Under the pieces are notes generated by a model. It saw nothing but the letters and a program-made list of their open reading frames with translations. It did not search any database and had not been told where the DNA came from. A stretch of DNA of 17,189 nucleotides, from positions 1 to 17,189 of the forward strand of contig JACENB010000135.1 in NCBI GenBank assembly GCA_013867245.1. Reading direction: 5' to 3'. The DNA is from Nitrosopumilaceae archaeon. Its GTDB lineage: Archaea; Thermoproteota; Nitrososphaeria; Nitrososphaerales; Nitrosopumilaceae. The position numbers and the translations under genes were made by a program. How positions within the stretch are numbered: the first letter of the stretch is position 1; every line of letters begins with the position of its first letter. Shown one piece after another: positions 1-4,879 of this stretch.

Positions 1-281
1 TATATTATTTCACCCACACCAAATGAAGAAATTAATTTTAATAGTTCTTTTTTGATTAATTTTGATTCCATAGTTCTGTATCTTTTTCTGTTATCTATGT
101 AAAACAAAGTAGAGAATAATCCAAAGTAAATTACATATCCGATAATTATTGTTATGGTTGTTGTTTGATAATTTTCATAATCTGCCAATAATTGAGCTGC
201 AACAGCTGATAATGATGCAGAAGCAATAAAACAAATTATGAAATTTCTATTAATTTGTAATAACTGCTTATTTATCTTCAT
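1..281 (-). CDS. Two-helix membrane protein, C-terminus cut by window edge
   Basis: The reverse strand is open from an ATG at 281 to the window edge, giving 93 full codons with no stop, so this is the N-terminal part of a longer protein. It shows two hydrophobic segments, about residues 14-32 and 41-62, followed by a basic stretch (DNRKRYRT) and an amphipathic Lys/Leu-rich helix. This suggests a small integral membrane protein with a cytoplasmic tail. I do not recognise the family. It is divergent from tag with 50 bp between the two start codons, so the two promoters must share that gap. The absence of stops plus a clean membrane profile supports a real gene; the function is unknown. Confidence 0.7.
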   Translation of the reverse strand, partial: MKINKQLLQINRNFIICFIASASLSAVAAQLLADYENYQTTTITIIIGYVIYFGLFSTLFYIDNRKRYRTMESKLIKKELLKLISSFGVGEII

Positions 282-303
282 AATTAATTGATTTTTTTAG
301 AAT

Positions 304-311
304 TAATATTC
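304..311 (+). promoter_or_regulatory. Candidate TATA box for tag
   Basis: The AT-rich element TTAATATT is centred about 25 nt upstream of the tag ATG at 332, the spacing expected for an archaeal TATA box driving a leaderless or nearly leaderless mRNA. The surrounding DNA is also AT-rich, so this is only a positional guess. Confidence 0.3.
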
Positions 312-331
312 TGTATCAATTATGGGAAATT

Positions 332-886
332 ATGAAAAAAAGATGTGAATGGGCTAAAAATGAGCCTAATTTAACGTATCATGATGTTGAATGGGGTGTT
401 CCTCAACATGATGATCAAAAATTATTTGAATTTTTAATTTTAGAAGGTGCTCAAGCTGGATTATCTTGGAGTACTATTCTTAATAGACGAAATGGATATC
501 GTGAAGCTTTTTGCAATTTTGATGTCAATCTTGTTTCAAAACTCAATGAAAAAGATATTGAAAAATTAATACAAAATCCATCAATTATTAGAAATAAACT
601 CAAAATTAATTCTACAATCAATAATGCTAAACAGTTTATTAAAATTCAAAAGCAATTTGGAACTTTTGATAAATATTTGTGGGGATTTGTAAATTACAAA
701 CCAATTAAAAATAAATTCAAAACATATTCTGATTTACCTGCATATACTGAACTTTCTGAAAAACTTAGTGCTGATCTTAAAAAACATGGATTCACTTTTG
801 TTGGACCTACAATCTGTTATGCATTTATGCAGGCCACAGGAATGGTTAATGATCATACTGCTAATTGCTTCAAATATTTGAAATAA
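332..886 (+). CDS. tag: DNA-3-methyladenine glycosylase I
   Basis: Base-excision repair enzyme that removes 3-methyladenine from alkylated DNA. The 184-aa length is normal for the Tag family and the landmarks known from E. coli Tag are all present. The zinc-binding residues are Cys5, His17, His175 and Cys179. The base-recognition residues are Tyr16, Glu38 and Trp46. The signatures YHDVEWGVP (16-24), EGAQAGLSW (38-46) and VNDHTANC (172-179) are intact, so the enzyme should be active. The ATG at 332 puts Cys5 where it belongs. There is no obvious Shine-Dalgarno. The gene stands alone on this strand, divergent from a membrane-protein gene. Tag is mainly a bacterial family, so an old transfer into the archaeal lineage is possible, but composition does not stand out from its neighbours. 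Confidence 0.95.
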   Translation: MKKRCEWAKNEPNLTYHDVEWGVPQHDDQKLFEFLILEGAQAGLSWSTILNRRNGYREAFCNFDVNLVSKLNEKDIEKLIQNPSIIRNKLKINSTINNAKQFIKIQKQFGTFDKYLWGFVNYKPIKNKFKTYSDLPAYTELSEKLSADLKKHGFTFVGPTICYAFMQATGMVNDHTANCFKYLK

Positions 887-952
887 TTATTGGTATGATA
901 CATTAATTTTTAAAAAGATCATAGATAAATTTAAGAAAATCATTAGGGATCA

Positions 953-1210
953 GTGACAAAATTAGATCCAATTGTTGAAAAATTAATTAGAGAAGCGTCA
1001 AATAAATTGGAAAAAAGAAATTTGTCTCTTCAAAACTCTATTGATGATTTTGAAAAAGAACTTCCAAAACATGAGTCCTTTCCAACATCTAAAGATATGC
1101 TTACTTCCTATATTGGAATTTACCAAAATGAAATTGCTGTAAATACCAGTATCTTAGGATTATTGAGCAAAGCTGATGAAATCTTGTTAAGATATGATGT
1201 AGAAAATTAA
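953..1210 (+). CDS. Small helical protein of unknown function (85 aa)
   Basis: I do not recognise this family. The 85-aa product is rich in Lys, Glu, Ser and Leu, is predicted almost entirely alpha-helical, and has no cysteines, no membrane segment and no signal peptide, so it is probably a small cytoplasmic protein. The start is a GTG at 953. The purine-rich stretch AGGGAT lies just before it and could serve as a weak ribosome-binding site. A T6 run directly after the stop looks like an archaeal terminator. It sits between tag and the carbonic-anhydrase-like gene on the same strand with gaps of about 60 bp, so it may be transcribed separately. Confidence 0.65.
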   Translation: MTKLDPIVEKLIREASNKLEKRNLSLQNSIDDFEKELPKHESFPTSKDMLTSYIGIYQNEIAVNTSILGLLSKADEILLRYDVEN

Positions 1211-1216
1211 TTTTTT
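1211..1216 (+). terminator. T-tract terminator candidate
   Basis: Six consecutive T directly follow the stop codon of the 85-aa gene, followed by further T-rich sequence (ATTATTT). Archaeal RNA polymerase can terminate on T-rich tracts without a hairpin. The call rests on position and base composition only. Confidence 0.35.
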
Positions 1217-1268
1217 ATTATTTCCCATTGCTCCTAAAATTTAATATTTGGAATAATTTTGAGGAATA

Positions 1269-1649
1269 TTGAATATCTTGGCTGACAAATCTTTTGCAAC
1301 ATCATTATCTTGTATGGATGGGAGAGTCCAAATTCCTATGAATGATTGGATTAAGGCAAAATATGCTGTAGATTTTGTAGACACTATCACTGCTCCTGGC
1401 ATTGACAAAGTAATGTTTGACGGTAATGTTGAATCACTTAAAAAAAGTGTCATGATTTCTGTAACTAATCATAAATCCAACCATATTGTGGTTTCCGGTC
1501 ATTTTGGATGCGCAGGTAATCCTGTTTCTGATGAGGAACATTTTACTCATATTAAAAAAAGTGTAGAAATAATTTCTTCTTGGAATCTAGATGCAGATGT
1601 AGTTGGTGTGTGGATAGATGAAAATTTTGTTCCTCATTTAGTTGAATAA
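1269..1649 (+). CDS. Small beta-carbonic-anhydrase-like zinc protein
   Basis: This 126-aa protein keeps the core of the beta-class carbonic anhydrase active site. Cys15 lies in SCMDGR (14-19), with the Asp17/Arg19 pair that gates zinc in that class. His78 and Cys81 lie in GHFGCAGNP (77-85), giving the Cys-His-Cys zinc set. It is much shorter than a classical beta enzyme (about 200 aa) and resembles the 'putative carbonic anhydrase' families of compact homologues; hydration of CO2 is therefore inferred, not certain. The start is informative: the first in-frame ATG is codon 16, after the zinc ligand Cys15, and an in-frame TGA lies at 1260-1262. Translation must therefore begin at a TTG, either 1269 or 1278. 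A GAGG at 1261-1264 could be the ribosome-binding site for either. Confidence 0.8.
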   Translation: MNILADKSFATSLSCMDGRVQIPMNDWIKAKYAVDFVDTITAPGIDKVMFDGNVESLKKSVMISVTNHKSNHIVVSGHFGCAGNPVSDEEHFTHIKKSVEIISSWNLDADVVGVWIDENFVPHLVE

Positions 1650-1658
1650 TTTGTTAAT

Positions 1659-1832
1659 CTAACCGTAAATCATACAATGTTCGCATTCACAAACATCTTG
1701 TTCTTTTGATTTTTTTAGACATTTTTTATGTTGACCAGCTTGGCATTGAACACAAACTTCCTCAATATTTTCAACTTCGGTATATTTTTTCGATTGATCA
1801 AAACCAAATCCTCCATCTTGTGGTCCTACCAT
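1659..1832 (-). CDS. Cys-rich 57-aa putative zinc-binding protein
   Basis: A short reverse-strand ORF running from ATG 1832 to TAG 1659. The 57-aa product has a Gly-rich N-terminus (MVGPQDGGFGFDQ), then a metal-binding-looking half. This contains CVQC (27-30), a GQHKKC element (33-38) and CECEHC (48-53), giving six Cys and two His. That density in so short a protein argues for a real zinc-ribbon or iron-binding mini-domain. I do not recognise a named family. It lies downstream of the 107-aa gene on the same strand with a 35-bp gap and may be the last gene of that small operon. It is convergent with the carbonic-anhydrase-like gene, 9 bp away. Confidence 0.7.
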   Translation of the reverse strand: MVGPQDGGFGFDQSKKYTEVENIEEVCVQCQAGQHKKCLKKSKEQDVCECEHCMIYG

Positions 1833-1863
1833 AATTTTTCTATGATTTCTCTAGTATTTTTAG

Positions 1864-1880
1864 TTCACTAATTTAGTGAA
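1864..1880. repeat. Perfect 8-bp inverted repeat at gene end
   Basis: TTCACTAA and TTAGTGAA flank a single T. The palindrome spans the last codons and stop of the 107-aa gene. As RNA it would fold as a 6-bp stem with a 5-nt loop, followed on the plus strand by TTTTT. It could be a weak terminator hairpin or a protein-binding site. AT-rich DNA produces such palindromes fairly often. Confidence 0.4.
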
Positions 1881-2191
1881 TTTTTAATAGTTTCTTGAAG
1901 TTGTATTTTATTTTCTTCAATAATCCCTCTTATTTCAAAAGTATCTACATATCCTCCTGCTGATGCACGTGTTGCTTTGAGTAAATAGTGTAAACTTCCC
2001 TCTTCAATTTTTCCAACATAATACCCATATAGAAAATCTAACTCATCATTACATTTCCAAATTTTTTTAATGTTTGGAAAAGTTTGTTCAATTTCAGTTG
2101 GTATTTCTTTTATTCGTCTTTTGATATACTCATCCAATGATTTTCTAATAGTTGAGTTTTGAAGCACTATCTTATGCTTTCTATCTTTCAC
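1868..2191 (-). CDS. Conserved-looking 107-aa protein of unknown function
   Basis: I do not recognise this family. The 107-aa product starts with a basic segment (MKDRKHKIV), then a charged helix, then a mixed region with aromatic residues (FLYGYYVGKIEEG, about 53-65) and a Gly/Ala segment (ASAGGYVDTFEIRG, about 76-89), and ends in a helix. It has a single Cys and no membrane segment, so it looks like a compact soluble alpha/beta protein. The start is a GTG at 2191. It overlaps the stop of the upstream 52-aa gene by 4 nt (GTGA), which supports this start and indicates translational coupling with that one-helix membrane protein; the pair may act together. A palindrome overlaps its stop codon. 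Confidence 0.65.
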   Translation of the reverse strand: MKDRKHKIVLQNSTIRKSLDEYIKRRIKEIPTEIEQTFPNIKKIWKCNDELDFLYGYYVGKIEEGSLHYLLKATRASAGGYVDTFEIRGIIEENKIQLQETIKNSLN

Positions 2192-2346
2192 TTTTTAGTA
2201 TTTTTATTCCCTGAATCTTTTCCTTCATCATCTACATTATCCCACATATGCATAGTGCCTCTAATCATAAAAGAACCAACAATTATTGTTCCTAATCCTA
2301 CTACTACAAAAACGAATAATTTGCCTATGTCTTTGATACTTGCCAA
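2188..2346 (-). CDS. Small single-helix membrane protein (52 aa)
   Basis: Reverse-strand ORF from TTG 2346 to TGA 2188. After a short N-terminus (ASIKDIGK) comes one strong hydrophobic segment at about residues 10-28 (LFVFVVVGLGTIIVGSF). It is followed by a Met/His-containing stretch (RGTMHMWDN) and an acidic-then-basic tail ending NKNTKK. The frame is open upstream to a TAA but offers no other ATG, GTG or TTG, so the TTG is the only standard start. Its stop overlaps the GTG of the 107-aa gene by 4 nt, which is the best evidence that it is translated. The region upstream holds TTATAATTA-type sequence suited to a TATA box. No family recognised. Confidence 0.55.
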   Translation of the reverse strand: MASIKDIGKLFVFVVVGLGTIIVGSFMIRGTMHMWDNVDDEGKDSGNKNTKK

Positions 2347-2521
2347 CTCTACTTCTTTATTGTAATTGTAATTATAATTGTCTTTAATTTGACAAATAGT
2401 TGTGAGTTAATTATTTCAGATAATTCTCCTGGGTTCGATAAAGAGATATTTTCTTAAAATATACGCCAAAATGACGCAATGACTTTTTTTAGTGTAAAAT
2501 TTAGTAGTTAATCAAGGGATA

Positions 2522-2791
2522 ATGGCAAGACCAATTACTTGTAAAGAATCTGAGAGAGAGTGTACATGGTCATTTAATGACGAGAGCGTGGAAGAAGTAT
2601 GGTCGAAACTAAAAGAACACATTTTATCACAACATAAAGAAATTGAATTGAACCCTGAAAATATTGAAATCATCAAATCCATTATCACTTCTAAAGTTTA
2701 CAAAGATGGTGAACGAATTGAATCAGGAAGATTTTGGTGGTGGGGAGAGAAGATGGAAAAAGTAACCCGACTAATTGCTGATCAACAATAA
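2522..2791 (+). CDS. DUF1059-like small protein
   Basis: The 89-aa product resembles the DUF1059 family of short proteins of unknown function. An N-terminal Cys (Cys7) and a second Cys (Cys14) are followed by an acidic helix with an EEV motif (24-26) and the EHILSQH segment carrying His33 and His38. Then comes a Pro-Glu-Ile helix. The Cys/Cys/His/His arrangement would suit a zinc-binding fold, but this is inference. The C-terminal part (about 57-89, with FWWWGEK) extends beyond the usual short domain and is not recognised. It starts at ATG 2522, and AGGGATA precedes the start. It is divergent from the 52-aa/107-aa pair across a gap of about 175 bp. A strong T8 tract lies 80 nt downstream. Confidence 0.7.
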   Translation: MARPITCKESERECTWSFNDESVEEVWSKLKEHILSQHKEIELNPENIEIIKSIITSKVYKDGERIESGRFWWWGEKMEKVTRLIADQQ

Positions 2792-2870
2792 CTTTATTGT
2801 TTTTATGAATTATCGATTTAGAAAAAGGTTACTTGTCTTAAGTTTTCAATTAGATTCAATAATGAGTATG

Positions 2871-2878
2871 TTTTTTTT
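2871..2878 (+). terminator. T8 tract, candidate terminator
   Basis: Eight consecutive T followed by ATTTT lie about 80 nt after the stop of the DUF1059-like gene and just before the ATG of a micro-gene at 2884. The tract could terminate upstream transcription. It also leaves little room for a promoter for the micro-gene, so partial read-through is possible. Confidence 0.35.
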
Positions 2879-2883
2879 ATTTT

Positions 2884-2982
2884 ATGAATAAAAAGCAACA
2901 AGTTATTGCATGGATTGCAATGATTGGGGGCGGAATTGGGTTCTTCTTTTTCTCAATAGAAATGGCTGAATTCATGCGATAA
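2884..2982 (+). CDS. Micro-gene: 32-aa single-helix membrane peptide
   Basis: ORF of 32 codons from ATG 2884 to TAA 2980-2982. After a basic start (NKKQQ) there is one hydrophobic segment at about residues 7-25, with a Gly-Gly-Gly turn and four Phe in a row. It ends in a short acidic/amphipathic tail (EMAEFMR). The positive N-terminus and following helix suggest the N-terminus stays in the cytoplasm. The next ORF, another membrane protein, is in the same frame 21 nt further on. No family recognised. Chance ORFs of this size are common, so this call rests on the clean membrane profile and its neighbours. Confidence 0.45.
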   Translation: MNKKQQVIAWIAMIGGGIGFFFFSIEMAEFMR

Positions 2983-3003
2983 CATCGTAAAAGTGATGAG
3001 TTT

Positions 3004-3174
3004 ATGAGCAAACTTGCTGTAAATGGAATAGCCGGGTTTCTTTTAATTGGAATTTCTGTGTTGATTGGATATTTTGCATTTCCATCATTAGATTATTTGT
3101 TGCCTATTGGAAGTATTTTGATAATTATTGGGTTGGTTACGATTTTTCAGCTAAAGCTAGCTAATAAATTATAA
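3004..3174 (+). CDS. Small two-helix membrane protein (56 aa)
   Basis: ORF from ATG 3004 to TAA 3172-3174. The product has two hydrophobic segments, about residues 8-26 and 32-50, joined by a short turn (FPSLDYLLP), with a short basic C-terminal tail (KLANKL). This is a classic hairpin of two membrane helices with both ends on the same side. It is in the same frame as the preceding 32-aa ORF, separated by a TAA and seven codons, so it could represent the second part of a split gene or simply the next gene. No family recognised. Hydrophobic content this regular over the whole ORF makes it likely to be coding. Confidence 0.6.
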   Translation: MSKLAVNGIAGFLLIGISVLIGYFAFPSLDYLLPIGSILIIIGLVTIFQLKLANKL

Positions 3175-3193
3175 AAATTTGATAATTTCTATT

Positions 3194-3328
3194 ATGGCTG
3201 GTTCAAAAAAGAAAATAGATAAAAGAAAACGTAAAGGCCAAAAGGAGGCTGAACAAAAACAGCGTATTAGAAATTACAAAAAGAAACAACAAGAAAATAC
3301 AAGGAAAAAGAAACCAAAAAAATATTAG
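3194..3328 (+). CDS. Very basic 44-aa protein
   Basis: ORF from ATG 3194 to TAG 3326-3328. About half of the 44 residues are Lys or Arg, with many Gln and almost no hydrophobic residues (for example KKKIDKRKRKGQKEAEQ). Such a composition suggests a nucleic-acid-binding peptide, perhaps ribosome- or chromatin-associated, disordered until bound; that is inference. It follows the two-helix protein by 19 bp on the same strand. A-rich DNA encodes Lys by default, so part of this composition could be passive. The ordinary start codon and compact placement make a real gene somewhat more likely than not. Confidence 0.5.
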   Translation: MAGSKKKIDKRKRKGQKEAEQKQRIRNYKKKQQENTRKKKPKKY

Positions 3329-3425
3329 CAAATGCTTTTCTCAATGATGTTATTTGAAAAATAACTGATTCATACTACATTCGATAATTCTTAAAATTAA
3401 TTATGTTCAATAAATTACAATTAGT

Positions 3426-3872
3426 ATGTCTGTTATATCTTCAGAAATCAAGAGTTTTTTAAATTCTCAAAAATTAGGCTATGTTGCAACTGTTTCGTCT
3501 GATGGAAAACCTAACATTTCTCCAAAGGGAACTATAATTTCTTGGACTTCTGAACTTCTTGCATTTGCAAATATTCGCTCACCCGATACTATGAATAATT
3601 TAAGAAAAAATCCTTCTGTGGAAATTAATGTAATTGATCCCTTATCTCGCAAGGGATATTTGTTTATTGGAACTGGAAAAATTATTAGAGATTCCCCTTT
3701 GTTTGATGAAATTGTCGATTATTATAGAAACAACGGAATTCAAAGTCCAATTAACTCTGTTGTGTTAGTAACTGTTTCGTCTATTTCTGAAGTAACTTCT
3801 CCTCTCTATGATTTGGGTAGATCTGAGACTGAAATAAAATTAAGATGGAAGAAATATTTTAATGATTTATGA
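3426..3872 (+). CDS. Pyridoxamine 5'-phosphate oxidase-family flavin-binding protein
   Basis: The 148-aa product has the layout of the PNPOx-like split beta-barrel family. There is an N-terminal helix, the strand-turn LGYVATVSSDGKPNISPKG (about 17-35), the region ELLAFANIRSPDTMNNLRKNP (about 43-63), a strand ending in IGTGKIIRD (about 80-88), and a C-terminal helix. Members bind FMN, F420 or haem, and act as oxidases or reductases of small substrates. Because the window also carries F420 biosynthesis genes, an F420-dependent role is conceivable, but no residue seen here proves it. Starts at ATG 3426. It converges with the coiled-coil gene, with only 5 bp between the stop codons. Confidence 0.85.
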   Translation: MSVISSEIKSFLNSQKLGYVATVSSDGKPNISPKGTIISWTSELLAFANIRSPDTMNNLRKNPSVEINVIDPLSRKGYLFIGTGKIIRDSPLFDEIVDYYRNNGIQSPINSVVLVTVSSISEVTSPLYDLGRSETEIKLRWKKYFNDL

Positions 3873-3877
3873 TTACT

Positions 3878-4639
3878 TTAATTTTTTTCAGATTTAATTT
3901 TCATTAATTCTTGTCTTGTTTTTTTATGTGCTTCTCTTTCTTCTTCTAAAACCCCTTGAATTTGTTCTAATTCTTTTTGTGCCGTGTTTAGTTTTGATTT
4001 TAATGATCCGACAACTATACTAGCTGCTTCAATTACTCCTGCATTAGCTTTTTCAGTAGGCGAATTATTTTTAATTTCTTTTTTCTCCTTTGATGTTAAG
4101 ATACTAGTATCTTGAAATTGGTCTTTTTTATCTAATTCCTCTTTTGCATTGTATAATCTTGAATTTGCTTCATCTAATTCTTTACCTACTTCAACTTGTT
4201 GCTTTCTTAATCCATGTATTGTTGATTGTCCTTTTGTAATTTCATCCTTTATTTGTTTTTGTTCTTTTATCATTTGATCTAATTCATCTTTAATTTTTTT
4301 GAATTCTTTTTCAGTTTTATTGAACTCATTAATTGATTTTGTATCTTTAATTTGTTGAGCATTTTTTATTTTTTCTCTAATTTCTCTATATTCTCTTTGA
4401 ACAATATCTAATTCCATTTTTTTCTGATTGAATTCTTTTTTTACTAACATTAGATTACTTACTGTAGTATCGTATTCTTCTTTTACAGTTTGAATCTTTT
4501 CTGAAACTTTGATTATTTCTTCTTGTTTTGTTCTAAATTCTGTTTGAAGCTTTTCAACTTCAGTTTCTAACTCTTCTTTTAAAATTGATTCATCTTCATT
4601 ATCATTTTTAATTTCTTTTTTTTTGCTAAAAAATCCCAT
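3878..4639 (-). CDS. Long coiled-coil protein (253 aa)
   Basis: The N-terminus MGFFSKKKE is followed by an acidic patch. From about residue 20 to 170 there is a nearly unbroken heptad-rich coiled coil full of Glu, Lys and Gln. A break follows around 171-195 (QFQDTSILTSKEK, then NNSPTEKAN), then a short Ala/Val/Ile-rich segment (GVIEAASIVVGSL, about 201-213) and a final coiled coil to the C-terminus. There is no membrane segment and no ATPase motif, so it is not an SMC protein. It could be a structural or scaffold protein. The Gly-Phe-Phe start with following lysines could favour membrane association; this is inference. It lies 37 bp downstream of the 66-aa gene and may belong to the antiporter-elp3-lysS transcription unit. 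Confidence 0.75.
   Translation of the reverse strand: MGFFSKKKEIKNDNEDESILKEELETEVEKLQTEFRTKQEEIIKVSEKIQTVKEEYDTTVSNLMLVKKEFNQKKMELDIVQREYREIREKIKNAQQIKDTKSINEFNKTEKEFKKIKDELDQMIKEQKQIKDEITKGQSTIHGLRKQQVEVGKELDEANSRLYNAKEELDKKDQFQDTSILTSKEKKEIKNNSPTEKANAGVIEAASIVVGSLKSKLNTAQKELEQIQGVLEEEREAHKKTRQELMKIKSEKN
3882..3888 (+). terminator. T7 tract inside the converging gene end
   Basis: Seven consecutive T lie about 10 nt after the stop of the PNPOx-like gene, within the last codons of the converging coiled-coil gene. With only 5 bp between the two genes, this tract is the natural place for rightward termination. Supported by composition and position only. Confidence 0.3.
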
Positions 4640-4676
4640 TTTCTTATCACATATGTCCCAAAAGATGAATATTTCT

Positions 4677-4877
4677 TTATTGCCGTTTGACTCTATTTCT
4701 CACGAATTTTAGATAAAACCCTATACTGCCAATAGCTATGCCTCCAATCCATACAATTACGCTCAAACTTTTTGGAACTATTGCTTCTTGAGGACCTACA
4801 ATCAACATTAATGCTCCTAAAATAATTAGTGCGAATCCTCCACTGTTTCTACTTTTATTATGTTCTCCGTGAACCAT
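4677..4877 (-). CDS. Small two-helix membrane protein (66 aa)
   Basis: The N-terminus is hydrophilic (VHGEHNKSRNSGG). Two hydrophobic segments follow, about residues 14-30 (FALIILGALMLIVG) and 38-57 (LSVIVWIGGIAIGSIGFYL), separated by a short loop, and the protein ends in a strongly basic tail (KFVRNRVKRQ). By the positive-inside rule the tail should be cytoplasmic. No family recognised. The ATG at 4877 lies 2 bp after the lysS stop, so it is almost certainly cotranscribed with lysS. Its link to tRNA charging is unclear. Confidence 0.7.
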   Translation of the reverse strand: MVHGEHNKSRNSGGFALIILGALMLIVGPQEAIVPKSLSVIVWIGGIAIGSIGFYLKFVRNRVKRQ

Positions 4878-4879
4878 TG

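Noticed and set aside
2159..2365. 68-aa plus-strand ORF
   Set aside because: It is antisense to the coupled minus-strand pair, whose 4-nt overlap and membrane profile are better evidence. Its Pro/Thr/Asn-rich sequence looks like a shadow.
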